The notes below the pieces were generated by a model, which saw only the letters and a list, made by a program, of their open reading frames with translations, was not told the origin of the DNA and searched no databases. This document shows, piece after piece, positions 1 through 10,676 of a DNA stretch of 36,256 nucleotides. The position numbers and the translations under genes were made by a program. Positions within the stretch are counted from its first letter, which is position 1, and every line of letters begins with the position of its first letter. The DNA comes from Actinomortierella ambigua (taxonomy: Eukaryota; Mortierellomycota; Mortierellomycetes; Mortierellales; Mortierellaceae): contig JAAAJB010000360.1 in NCBI GenBank assembly GCA_016098155.1, positions 1-36,256 of the forward strand. The letters are read 5' to 3'.

Positions 1-52
1 ACACACATACACACACACACACACACACGCGCGCGCGCACACACGCACACTA
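1..52. repeat. AC dinucleotide microsatellite
   Basis: The sequence is almost pure AC/CG alternation at the window start: repeated ac, a short cgcgcg block, then ac again. The repeat may continue to the left of the window. The cg block inside an ac run is alternating purine-pyrimidine throughout. Confidence 0.9.
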
Positions 53-418
53 ATAGCTCACTAATAGCTCACTAGCTCACTGTCCCTGACGGGAAGTATC
101 TGTGCAACTAAAAAGAAAAAGAAAAAGAAAAGAAAACCTTTCCCAGGCTGTCTGTTCTTGTGGTGCCCCCGCTTTGGTCAATCGTCTCCATAACAAAAAG
201 TCTCAAAAGAAAAAAAAAAGACCTATTATTATGGCCCCTCTGTTCTTTGTACCTTTTACTGGTGGTTTCCCACAAACACGCCATGAGATGCGGGACAAAG
301 TCCAAATGGACATGACCGTTACGTAGAATTTCCATCCCAGAAGAAAAGTCTCCGTTACGGAGAATATGCTCCGCTTCCACGAACGTACTAAAGAGAAACC
401 CTCATCGTAGTCTAACAA

Positions 419-486
419 GTGTGTGCGTGTGTGTATGTATGTATGTGTGTGTGTGTGTGTGTTTTGTTTTTTTTGGGGGGGGGGGT
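419..486. repeat. GT/TATG microsatellite followed by T- and G-runs
   Basis: The tract reads as gt repeats interrupted by tatg units, then a run of T and a run of about eleven G. It lies in gene-free DNA. Reading frames through it consist of Cys/Val repeats and are not taken as coding. Confidence 0.85.
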
Positions 487-1298
487 TGTTTGCATGTTTT
501 CCTGAACAATACAAGATCTGCAACCACTTTTCCAAACAACTCCACATTCATGGACGAAAAGGAAAAAAAAGGGAGGGGGGGGGAGGGGCACAAAAAAAAA
601 CGATCTGGAATCAAACAGAAAGGTAGACTATCTCTTTCCATGGATAGACAAGATGTAGAGAGACAGAGAGAGGGAGAGAGAGAGAGAAAAAACAAAAAAA
701 AACAGGTGCGCGAGATAGGTCATCGCATGGATCTCTTGTTTTCTTTTCTCCTGGCAACTGCGCCCCTTCTTTTTTTGTATCCTGTGTTTTTTTAGCTCCG
801 CACTTTCTATGCACGTTTTCTTGTAGTGTTGTTGCATGTAAGTTTTGCTGGGTAGACGATCCCGTCGAGAGGATTGTCCTTCCTGCGGAGAAAGGAGTAC
901 GTACCCTATCGAACACTACAGAAAAAAAGCGTATGCAATGATAATTTGCATGAATGGTACGCCAAACAACAGTTATATTTGGGCAAAGAGAAGGGGAAAT
1001 TAGTAAGGCCACCCTAGCAGGGTTGGAGAAGGAAAGAGCAGTAAAAAGGGCACGGAGACAAGGGGAAGGAGAGGAGGCAAAAATGAAAGAGTGGGTGGCA
1101 GAACAACAACAACAACAACAAGAAGAAGAACCAAAAAAAAAAAAAAACAAACACGATTGAGCCAGATTATCTTCAGACGATACCTTCCCCCATCTCCCTC
1201 TCACACACACTATTCTATTTCACTCAGTCACATGCAGCCTGTCGACTTGAGCTGCATTGTTGAGTTTGGTCCACCTTAAGGAACAGGAGCGCAGAGAC

Positions 1299-1353
1299 TC
1301 AAAGCTTGTTTGGGGTGTCCCTTACTCAAAGCTTGTTTGGGGCGTCCCTTACT
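1299..1353. repeat. Two-copy direct tandem repeat of about 27 bp
   Basis: The unit starts ctcaaagcttgtttgggg, continues with t or c and then gtccctta, and occurs twice back to back with one t/c difference. The near identity points to a recent local duplication. It is in gene-free DNA and no function is visible. Confidence 0.85.
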
Positions 1354-2934
1354 CCGCTCTTTCACATCGCACTCTCTTATCCTAAAGTGTACAGGAGTAA
1401 GTTTGCCCTCTCCGTTCTCTTCTCTACTGGAAACCTGTCAAAGCCGAGCTTAACGAATAAGGAGGGCGTATTGGCGAGGAAGCCGGATCTCACTATATCT
1501 TTAAATCTCCAGCAATCAATAGAACAGCCACACAGGGGCGAGTGGGGATCAAAAGGTCTTGCAGGTGCACTCTAAAAAGTGACCTTGTTGGTGCATGTGT
1601 ACTTTTTTTTTTCTTGGTTCCCAGTTCGTTTTTTTTTTCCGTTGGACGGAGAACCACTCGTTTTTCATGCACAAAAATAATTGAAAAGTGAAGAAAAATG
1701 CACACATGCGGGTCTGTGCCGTGTAACCTGGCATGTTCAGAAAGACATCTCCCATGCTCAACTTGCCCGTCCAATCCAACGAGTCCCATCTGTCCCAGGG
1801 GCAAGGACTGAGACAATGAGAATGGTCTCAACACTGCACCGGATCTTCACGGCGGATTTTACCCAAACACGTTGTATGTAAATTTGAGTGATGTTTGGGT
1901 GTGGGCATTGGGCGTGTTCTACGTAAACTGTCGATTCGATAGGAACATGGAAAGAAGTTGCTTAATCCCATGACACGGACCATTGCCCTTTCTTTCTCAA
2001 TCTCAATGCAGTCCCGATCGTGCCATTTAGAAGACTCCAAAAGTCAAAAATAACCTTTGGTCAAATACATATTCTTTGTAGGCAAGCTTCTGGTGCTTGT
2101 ATGTGCTTGGAGTACTCTTGTAGAGATATGTCTTGGTGACTCGCGCCATTGCTTCAAAGTTGTGAAGAATAAGCATCGTTCTGCTTATTTGTTTTCTGAT
2201 TCGGCGCCAGTTGCGCTAGGAAGCCTTTTAAGACAGAAAGACTTGTTGTGCTTTAATATCATTCAACGCTTGCGACGAAGGCTTGCTGCGTATGAGTTCG
2301 TCCCAATGACCTTGGAATCCCTTGACTTTGCCCAAAGCTTCAAACTTCAGGACTGACAAGCAATCGACACCTCTCGATTTATTCCTAAGTACCATTTATA
2401 TAACTCAACCTAGAAAAGGAACATTTACTCGTTCCCTGTAATCCTCTTCCCACTACCTGAATACCTCCACTAAACTCGACTCACGTGTCCTGAGAAAAAA
2501 AAACCCCCCCTGCAGTGCAAGGGGTTGTTTTGTAGTCTACACAGCCTTCCCCCCCTTTCCCATTGGAATTAAAGCACAGAAAGGTATCATCACGTGTTTT
2601 AGTGGGCGTAGAAAAATGTCATTTCATTGAGATATGCCAGTCAAAGGCGAGCCCCTCGAGAATGGGGATACTCGGGTGTCTCAGGTCGATTTCATCTCCA
2701 CGCTGTCATTCAAGCGCTGTTTATAGACGTCAAGGCGAGTTTGCTACCCATCTGGCTGCCAAGCTGGTCGGTATCATCAAAGACAGAGCAACACGAGAAC
2801 CTTTGGCACGAACGTTGTAAACAAACCATGGAACTGGGGGGAAAAAAATCTATTGGAACCACCACTGTGAGCAAGCGAAAGTGTGTACGAGGGCCACGCC
2901 GATGACGGAGGACACACACCTGGCGAGCTTTGAG

Positions 2935-2950
2935 TGGTTCTATAGAACCA
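2935..2950. repeat. 16-bp perfect palindrome
   Basis: The bases tggttctatagaacca are identical to their reverse complement. This is a plausible dimeric-protein binding site, but it sits about 2 kb from the nearest start codon and no factor can be named. Confidence 0.6.
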
Positions 2951-3363
2951 AACAAAGTCATGAGGGCATTCATGACAATGTGCTACTGACTTTCGCAGGT
3001 TTCTGACGAGAAGTTGTTGGCCTACTTTACAAGGCCGGGTGGGACTCGACATAGTGGAGCGTCTGGACCGAGTTCTTCCACTAAATAACTACACGATGTC
3101 CGGTTCTGGCTGATCGCAATCCTTGAGGTGAGACGAATCGCCGGGAGGGGGGTAGCCCAGGGGTCTACGAGAGACTTACTTGTGTAGGCTCTCACTTGTG
3201 CATGTATGTGAACTCTGCTAGACTATGGTTGGCCTGTTGTTCTACAACGGCCTTTCATTTTCTCGACCAACTCTGCGTGTTGTTGCTCCTGCACGATGCG
3301 GACTAGTTGTGGCCGAAGGGCTCTCCAAAAAAAAGGATACCTTGGAAGGTTTCCCCGACCAGT

Positions 3364-4936
3364 TTATTCTCCCACTAAAATATCAAGTAGCCCTTTGCTA
3401 GCCTTACTCTGTTCTAGAATCTTTTCTGCAACCTTGGTGACGATTGTTGCGGTTGGAGCAGCAGCAGTGACAGCAGCGGTGACGGCGTCTTTGGCGATCG
3501 TCGCAGCCTCATCAGGCAACACCGGAGGCGGCATAGGAGGAGGCACCCTGAGTGATGGCATCAGCAGCGCCAAGAACCACCGAGCGGGCATCAGTAGGTA
3601 GCCGATCAGGGAAATGCCGCGATCGGCTATCCGCTTCTTGAGGATGTACAGTACCACCAACGAAAACACCAACAGTCCAAAGCCAATCAATAGCCGATCT
3701 GTCCAGTCGGCCTGGGAGAGCTTTGTAATCAGGTGCTTGCCTCGCTTCAGCACCTCGTCGTAGGTCTGATACTCATTCACCGTCGACCGCAGTGTGCGTG
3801 ACGAGTCGTCTTTGAGGAGAAAGCAAAAGATGATGACGATGACGGACAACAGTATAAAAAATAAAAAACATACGACGCGTAAGACGATCAGTTAAGAGCA
3901 AAGTCATTTGGTGACATTTCGCATCTCTTTCCATCTTTCCTTCCTTCTTTTGACGTATAAAGTCATATCCTCCCTTACCAATCACTTTTGCCGAATGAGC
4001 AGTACGCTCAACCTCCTGCTGCATTAGCTTGAGGGTCCTGCTCAGACTCTCGTTGTGCTCCTTGCTCGTGTTTAACAGATACTCTGCCGTTGGTCCGTTG
4101 CCGCCTGATGCGCCCCGACGTCGTATCTCGCTCAATTCACTGGCCGATCTTGATCCGCCCAACAGCAATTCGCGCTCTGATTTCGCTTCCTTGTCGATAG
4201 TCTGCTTGGACGTCAGAATCGCCTGTCGTAACGATTGTTGTTGTCTAGTGGTTTCACCAACGGGGGAGATCAATCGCGAGAGACAGACAGAAAAAAGTGA
4301 GAATACAGAAAAATATGAAATGATTGCGGAGAAAATTCTCTCTCAAACAAAGTACTTTGTGGTGGTGGTGGTGGTGATGGTAGTGGGTCCTCCTTGGGCC
4401 TTCTCTTCACCTCCATTCAGTCCGTTCCACGTGGCACTGTCTTTTTTGTCCGAGATTCTCCCCCCTCCCTCCCTCAAAGTGTAGATTGCAGGGTCATGAA
4501 AACATACTGCTTAAACTGAGCCTCAATCCGCTCGAGCATCACCAAGATCATGGTGCGATCTGACTCCTTGTCCTGCTCATCCGCCAACAGCTTCAAGTCC
4601 TATTTCCAACCAGCATTGTTTGTAAAAGAGAAAAGGATAAAAAGGTCCATTAGTGGAGAACTAAGAGCTCATGTCCTCCACCCCTTCCTCAACAAAAGGG
4701 AGACATGCTTCTCCTTTATATCTGCGTGTCTGTCCTTTGTTGGTTACCTCAATCTTGGTCTCGATAGCGCGAGCCTCCTCGCGAGCCTGACGCGACAGCT
4801 CCTGCTGGACAGAGAGCGGACTACCGCTGAGGGTGCTGAGACGAGTGATGAGACTGTCCAGGGCATGGTACTGCTTTCTCAGAGCATCCATCTGGGCCTG
4901 GACTGGCCTTGGCAACAATGGTGGTATTGGTGGCAT
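3364..4936 (-). CDS. SEC20: Sec20-type SNARE, ER-Golgi retrograde transport
   Basis: Four exons, read leftward: 4936-4748, 4599-4508, 4244-3979, 3809-3364 (introns 148, 263 and 169 nt, donors GTAACC, GTATGT, GTAAGG). The joined product is 330 aa. Residues about 70-120 are charged and coiled-coil-like. The Sec20 domain covers about 120-242: a helical SNARE stretch (HNESLSRTLKLMQQEVERT, then a segment matching the family pattern TLRSTVNEYQTY...LITKL), followed by one membrane segment at about 222-239 (LLIGFGLLVFSLVVLYIL) and a KKR stop-transfer. Sec20/BNIP1 proteins act as a Qb-type SNARE with Use1, Ufe1 and Sec22 at the ER in COPI retrograde fusion. A tail of about 90 residues after the membrane segment, Pro- then Ala-rich and ending DILVGE, replaces the HDEL-type end of yeast Sec20. 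The start at 4936 is the most upstream ATG in the open frame; ATG 4891 is an alternative, and a CAG just upstream could be an acceptor for an unseen 5' exon. Confidence 0.85.
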
Positions 4937-5742
4937 TGGCTGGGGAGGGGGTGGGTGTTGCTAGGAATGAGGAATGGAGGACGTGCTGATGGCTGTGTGT
5001 ACTCTCTCTTCTGCGTAGTCTATGGTCTGTTCTTTCTCCTTGTTCTCCTTATTTTTCTGGCTTGTGGCAATGGCAATGCAGATGTGAGAAGAAGAAAAAA
5101 AAGGGACTCAAGAGACGCCTTTGAGAGTAGGCAATAATCAATAGGGCCCATGCAGCGCCTAAGTCAGTCACGTTTTAACTTTTTTTAAAAAAGCGGGTGA
5201 AAAAGTAGACCGCCCCACCCCTCATCACCAAAACTGTACTCCTCATCCACATCTACACCTTGCCACGCATACCATACACATACCCATATCTATACACGGA
5301 GTCTTTCGCTCTCGTCTTTCTCTTCTCCTTCTTCTTTTTTCTTTCTCTCTCTCTTTTTCTCCTTCTCTCGCTCTCTTACTCCATCGCCTTGCGTCTTACG
5401 CATCATTACCGCGAATGGACTTTTCATCCCAAGGGTAATGCATGCTACTCTACTTCCGACGCGAACAAACACCTATGCATAGACGACGGGAAACCCTGTT
5501 TGCTCACTCAAATACCCTCTTAACCTTGTAGCCCACGCCTCGGCTTCTGGAAGCGCCATACTACCAAGCACCCTGGCCAGTAAGTGCGTCTTCACTCTCT
5601 CACTCTTTTTTCGCTCTCTTTTTCGCTCTTGGTTTGTGTCTCCGCGCGCCTTTTTTCAATTGCCCAGACCAACATTGGCGCAGAGTGAAACTGACCTTTT
5701 TTTTTTATTGTTCAATCTAGAGTCAAGTCGGTGCCAGGAAAG
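4937..5742. promoter_or_regulatory. Divergent intergenic region between Sec20 and TBC genes, with a 5' UTR intron
   Basis: About 800 bp separate the two divergent start codons, so both promoters must lie here. The half next to the TBC gene is CT-rich (about 5290-5380), as is common for transcribed leaders in these fungi. A good intron (donor GTAAGT at 5580, acceptor CTAG ending 5720) precedes the proposed TBC start at 5743 and would be a leader intron, since the sequence just before it lacks a usable in-frame ATG. No TATA box or factor site is clear enough to call. Confidence 0.5.
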
Positions 5743-8454
5743 ATGGGCGCCTCGGGCATGGTCTTTGGAGCACAGTACTCACATATGACATCCGTCGTGG
5801 AAGTCGAACGGTTAAGGCATGGAGTGTTCCTGCGAGGAAGAAAAAAAAAGTTGATCTCAACAAAGCCTGGAAGGGGGGTCTTACTGGGTAGTCCATTGTC
5901 CTTGCAACATTCGCTATTGTTAACCGTTTCTTTCTTTTACGTCGTTTCGAAATAGAGCAATGCAGATGGATAATCACTCGTGGGCCTTGAAGAAGAGCTC
6001 GTTAGAACATGACGATGACGAAGACGACCGCAATCCAGCACTGGCAGGATATCAAACTCTCCCAGCACAGGACATTCCCGATGACACCCAACACGAAAAG
6101 GACGCCGTCAATGGCACACGGTGGAAAGATGGAGGAGGAGGAGGAGGAAGATCCAGTCCAAGTCGTACATCACCCTCAGCAACAGCACCTGCAATTGCAC
6201 CAACACCAGCGCCAGTGGCAACGGCAGGGACAGCCGCAGCCGCAGCAAACACTCCAATGCCTCCGCCTCGATCTTCATCTCCTTCTAGAACGACACCGAC
6301 TACAACGACAACAGCATTCACCACCACCACCGCCGCCACCACCACATCATCCTCATCCTCATCATCTTCAGCAGCAGTAGCAGCAGAAGTAGCACCACAA
6401 CCATCATCAGCCAAAACTGGCGGGTCCAGTTCTGGCGCCTCCCCATCACTGGATGTGGCCTCGCCATCAGACACAATCATCTCGCCTACCTCGATCACCG
6501 ATGCCGGACCACTCACGTCCAAGCTCGGCAATACCCACATCAAAGATACCTCCGCGGACGATGTCTCCCAGCGTGTACAGGGCATGAAGTCTGCCGCCCA
6601 CAAGATTCTGCACGGTACGCTCTCTCTCTCTCTCTCTCTCTACCTCCCTCTCTCTTTGTCTGTCTGTCCTTCCGACACTACACCCTTTCTTAGTGGGAGT
6701 GACAAAAGGGGGGGTCAGGAGAGCCGACGAGCAAGACACGCGAATCGTATTCTCACTCACTCACTCGATCAATCTATTTTTCTCTCTTTCACTCACTCTC
6801 ACCCTCTCCATGCTGAAATAGATCCACTGGTGATCCTCAAGGGCCTCGAATTCGAGTCGGCGATGGGCGATCTGCACCTAGTCGGGACCGAGCACCCAGC
6901 GGACGAGGCGTCGCACGTGCTTCAGAACAACAAGCAAAAGGCGCGGTTCCAAAAGTTCAAGACGGCGTTGCAGATGCCAGTGGTGGACCTGGACGAGCTC
7001 CGCAAGCTGTCGTGGTCGGGCGTGCCTGCGGCGTTGCGGCCCATGGTCTGGCAGCTGTTGGTCGGCTATCTGCCGTCGAATGCCGATCGACGGAGCATGG
7101 CGCTGGAGCGGAAACGGAAGGAGTATCAGGATGGTGTTCAAAAGACGTTTGCCAAGGGCATCGAGGGCCTGGACCAGACGATCTGGCATCAGGTCTTTAT
7201 TGACGTCCCACGGACCAACCCGAAACTGGCCCTTTTCCAGAATCCGACTACTCAGCGGGTAAACCCCCCTTCCCCAGCAACGATTTAATTTGTGTCGTCT
7301 TTGTATCTTTTTCTCTTCTTTTCTAATGTTTTATTTCTCCTCACCCCTCCCGTTTCTCTCTTTCTCTCTCTCTCTCTCTCTACTTATCTCTCTACATCTA
7401 TCTCTCACTCACTCACTCAGTGCTTAGAAAGAATCCTGTACTGCTGGGCGATCCGGCACCCGGCGAGCAGCTACGTGCAAGGGATCAACGACCTGGTGAC
7501 GCCGTTCTTTCTCGTGTTCCTGACGGCGTACATTGACGAGGACCAAGATCCGGAATGCTACGATCTCTCGCAGCTGCCGGCGGAGATTCTGGCCGGGATC
7601 GAAGCAGACAGTTTCTGGTGTCTCTCCAAGCTGCTGGATGGGATCCAGGACAACTACACGCATGCGCAACCGGGGATCCAGCGCCAGATTGCCAAGCTGC
7701 GGGATCTGATCTGTCGGATCGATGCCCCGCTGGCGGCGCATCTGCAGTCGGAACATGTCGAGTTTATCCAGTTTTCGTTCCGCTGGATGAATTGCTTGCT
7801 GATGCGCGAGGTCTCGCTGCAGCATACCATTCGCATGTGGGATACGTACTTGGTAAGAAGGGGGGGGGAGGGGCACATGTGGTCGTCTCTGTGTGTTGTG
7901 TATTGTGGTGTGCGTGTGGTGTGCGTGGTGTGTATGTGTATGTTTGTGTGTATGTGTGTATGTTAGTGTGCGTATGTGTTTATTTGATGTTTATTATGTG
8001 ATGTTTATGTGTGCGTGCGTTAATGTGTACATGTCAATGTGATTTAGGCGGGATGGTATAGATGGAAGGAAAGGGCAGTGTGTCACAAAACAAGAAAATA
8101 GCACGTATATGAATCTTTGTGTGACACGTGTGATATTAACCTCTCTCTCCCTATGTGGATATTGTTTCCCTCCCCCCTGTCCCCACTCCTTTCCTTCCTT
8201 CTATTCTTCCTTTTCCTACAAAGACGGAACATCCACATGGCTTCTCTGAATTCCATCTGTACGTATGCGCAGCCTTCTTGACGAAATGGTCAGCAGAACT
8301 GCAAGAAAAGGAGTTTCAGGACATCATGCTGTTCTTGCAGGCCGTGCAAACCGACCACTGGCAGGAGGCCGATATTGAGCTGCTCTTGTCCGAAGCCTTT
8401 TATTGGAAGAGTCTCTTCCATGCCTCTCCCATGCATCTCGGGGGCGGAAAGTAG
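5743..8454 (+). CDS. TBC-domain Rab GTPase-activating protein, Gyp1/TBC1D22 type
   Basis: Exons 5743-5810, 5956-6614, 6822-7258, 7421-7852, 8224-8454 join to 608 aa. The N-terminal third is low complexity (Gly, Pro, Ala, Thr, Ser runs, about residues 75-175). The TBC domain starts near LRKLSWSGVPAALRPMVWQL and runs to about residue 590. Both catalytic fingers are present: the arginine-finger motif VFIDVPR (Asp370, Arg373) and the glutamine-finger motif YVQ (residues 406-408) followed by GINDLVTPFF. These features, and the C-terminal WDTYL...FHLYVCAAFL block, match the Gyp1/TBC1D22 group, which accelerates GTP hydrolysis on Ypt1/Rab1-like or Rab33-like GTPases at the Golgi. The first junction (donor GTTAAG at 5811) is the weakest; if wrong, translation would begin at ATG 5960 or 5969. 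Intron 2 (6615-6821) is 207 nt and has no stop in frame. Intron 4 starts with a G-run and contains a GT microsatellite. Confidence 0.88.
7860..8045. repeat. G-run and GT microsatellite inside TBC intron 4
   Basis: Immediately after the GTAAGAAG donor there are runs of nine and four G, followed by about 150 nt of gt/tatg-like repeats. The tract lies wholly in the intron between the WDTYL and TEHPHGF exons. Reading frames through it are Val/Cys repeats and are not coding. Confidence 0.8.
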
Positions 8455-8870
8455 AATTCAAAAGAAATGCAAAAGTTTCCAAAGTGGCAAATTTGGACAA
8501 TGATCCAAAAAAAGAAGAAAAAAATTGTCATATGAGAAGGACTCTTGTTTTTTTTTTCACTCCACCTCTTTTGCTCGTTTTATTTTTTTATCGAGAATGC
8601 GGTTTTGGATGTGGAGAGAGGGTGCAAGGCAGGGAGAGGTCTTTTTTACGCTGTCAGGTTGTCAGGTATATGTCCATTGAGCACAAGGATGATAATAATG
8701 ATGATGGTTGAGTAGGGAGTTGAAAACAACAACAACAACAGCAACAAAAATAGGAAATGGATACGACGGTGCGCATGCATGCGTGCGTAGAGATGTCGGT
8801 GTTGATGATGATGGTGATGATGATGGTGATGTGGTGTTTGTTGTTGCTGTTGTGTTTTGTGGTTTTATTA
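8455..8870. other. Convergent 3' spacer between TBC and cyclin genes
   Basis: The two stop codons face each other about 416 bp apart, so this stretch holds both 3' UTRs. It includes T-rich and GATGAT/GGTGAT repeats (about 8688-8840). On the minus strand an AATAAA (plus 8864-8869) lies directly after the cyclin stop. No gene is seen. Confidence 0.6.
8864..8869 (-). promoter_or_regulatory. Candidate poly(A) signal AATAAA for the cyclin gene
   Basis: The minus strand reads AATAAA one base downstream of the cyclin stop codon (TAA at 8873-8871). The position is unusually close to the stop, so the real cleavage signal may be further downstream. Confidence 0.35.
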
Positions 8871-10676
8871 TTATTGGACTTGTGCTTGTCCTTGCTGCTT
8901 CAGCCACGTCTCGAGACTATGCAGCCAATCCAGATACTCGCCCTCGCTCACAAACAAGCTAAACTTGACCTGGTTCAGAAACTCCATCTCCATGACGTTG
9001 ATCTCGCGCACACTGATCCCTGTCACATCCGACCATGTCTTGTTTGTAAACGTGTTGTCGTCCAGAAATTTGTTCGCCAACATCAACGACACTGTAAACA
9101 ACCGGAACTCGGATCCTTGCTGTCCATGGATCGACGGGTTGTTCTTCAACAGTTTCTGAATGTACTTGAGTGATAGTAATATCACCGACGACGACAGTTG
9201 TGTTGCAGAAAGCACCTAAAATAAATAAATTGAGGCAGTGCAAAAGATACACACACACACATATATATATGTACGATTAGATTCCATTCCATGATTGTGA
9301 AGAGATCAAATGGTGCATCACAGACTGTAGTTGTGACGGGATGAAGAGAGGCTCACCTTTAGACAAAACTTTTTGAATGCCGGTCCTGCAGAAGGTGGGA
9401 CACTGAGCCGTCGCGGCGCCACATTGTACGCATTGTTGGGCGCGCCATTGATGTTTGGCCGTGTATGCCAAAGGGTATAGACCATGACCGACGCAAACTC
9501 TGCCAGCTGCAACGTACTCGTCTGCGGATTCGTTACTACATCAATCGTCCCATTTTGTGGTGGTGCATGCCGTGTCGTATGCTCATTCGGCAGTGGTTGA
9601 TGCGTGATCGTCCGTGACGGTTGCGCTTGCTGCGCTATTAATTGTTGTTGGTGTTGCTGCTGCTGCTGCTGTATCTTCACCGCTGCTGCCTGTTGTTGTT
9701 GTTGTTGTTGTACAACTGGTTGCATGTGTGGTGGGAGTTGTGCTTGAACAGGTGGTGCGGGGTGGACCATCGCTGGTCCTAATACTTGTGACCGTTGCTG
9801 AGCCGCCACTGCTGCTGCTGCCGCTTGTTGCTGTGCTTGCAAATGTTGTAACTGCTGCTGCTGAAGCTGCTGTTGCAATTGTACCTGCTGCTGCTGCCTA
9901 TGCTGCTGCTGTTGTTGCTGCTGCTGTAATTGGAGCTGTTGTTCTTGCAACGTCATTTGGGGCCGGACAAAGTTGTGTTGACTGTTTGTAGGCATAGATC
10001 CAGGATTGGGTTGTTTGTAGCCTTGGAGGTGCGCCATTCCTTGAGGTGTGAGCTGCTGACCTGCCTGTGTTACTTGATGCTGCTGTTGTATCCGTTGGTA
10101 TTGTTGTTGTTGCTGTTGTTGTTGCTGCTGCTGCTGTTGTTGCTGATAGTGTAGCTGTTGTTGAGACGACGACTGAGCCTGCTGCGATTGCATCAAGTGT
10201 GCGAGATGGACAGCTTGACCTTGGGTTGTTGCTGGTATTGTTCCTTGGATGGGTGCATATTGTGATACCTGCTGTGGTTGTTGTTGTTGTGATGATGGTG
10301 GTTGTGGCATCGATGGAGTCTGCTGTGGTTGCATGTGATGCGTGGGGAGAACATGCATCGGTGTCTGCGACGGTTGCTGCTGGTGCAAAGGGACTGGAGT
10401 GGTAGAGACAGAGTGGTATTGTGCGGCGCTGTAGGTAGCCGTGGCGGGAGTCATCCGGTCGGCCGATATAGCTGGCATACTGTTGTAAACTGGTGCTCCT
10501 CCGACGCCCACTCCCACTGCTCCTGCCGAGACTGAGCCCATTGCCTCCATCGACAACGGCGCAAGTTGCGCCATCTGTGCTGCGCCCATCTGCACCCGCC
10601 CGTTCTGATACTGCTGCATCTGGTGGCCTGTCGGCAAAGCTGTCTGGTAGTATGTTACTGGCGCGTGTGTATCCAT
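8871..10676 (-). CDS. Polyglutamine-rich PHO80/Clg1-type cyclin
   Basis: Two exons, 10676-9357 and 9215-8871, with a 141-nt intron (donor GTGAGC, acceptor TTTTAG) give 554 aa. The first about 370 residues are low complexity: Gln-rich with a run of about fifteen Gln (near 10098-10146), further Q runs, and Pro, Ala and Met. The C-terminal about 170 residues form a fungal cyclin-box domain: LAEFASVMVYTLWH, then FKKFCLK at the junction, VLSATQLSSSVILLSLKYI, FTVSLMLANKFLDDNTFTN, WSDVTGISVREINVMEMEFL. The A-K-F-L-D-D-x-x-x-x-N block is typical of Pcl/Pho80 cyclins, which pair with Pho85-like CDKs; the Q-rich leader resembles Clg1. The start at 10676 is the first ATG in an open frame that continues upstream to a TAG at about 10773; no ATG lies in that extension, so an unseen upstream exon remains possible. 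Glutamine codons are a CAA/CAG mix. Confidence 0.85.
10098..10146 (-). repeat. CAA/CAG tract coding a long glutamine run
   Basis: On the minus strand this is an uninterrupted series of CAA and CAG codons inside the cyclin N-terminal region, encoding about fifteen Gln. The mixed codons argue for selection on the protein rather than pure repeat slippage. Shorter Q tracts lie at about 9650-9715 and 9840-9950. Confidence 0.85.

Larger units (their letters stand above)
1..3363. other. Gene-free region with simple repeats
   Basis: No exon chain or recognisable protein could be assembled here. The stretch opens with an AC microsatellite (1-52), has a GT/TATG tract followed by T- and G-runs (about 419-486), purine-rich runs (about 550-690), an AAC/AAG trinucleotide tract (about 1103-1130), a short tandem duplication (about 1299-1353) and a 16-bp perfect palindrome (2935-2950). 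The last few hundred bases probably include the 3' UTR of the leftward Sec20 gene that ends at 3364. A weak protein-like reading on the minus strand at about 2228-2353 is discussed under findings. Confidence 0.6.

Noticed and set aside
6052..6603. Long minus-strand open frame opposite the TBC gene N-terminus
   Set aside because: It is the antisense shadow of the Thr/Ala/Pro-rich coding exon; its Val/Ala/Asp runs mirror the repeat and no family is recognisable.
5960..7288. The TBC N-terminal region as one uninterrupted exon
   Set aside because: The stretch 6615-6821 is CT-rich, bounded by GT and AG, and its translation (Ser/Leu repeats) interrupts the link to the TBC domain; an intron is more likely, though retention stays possible.
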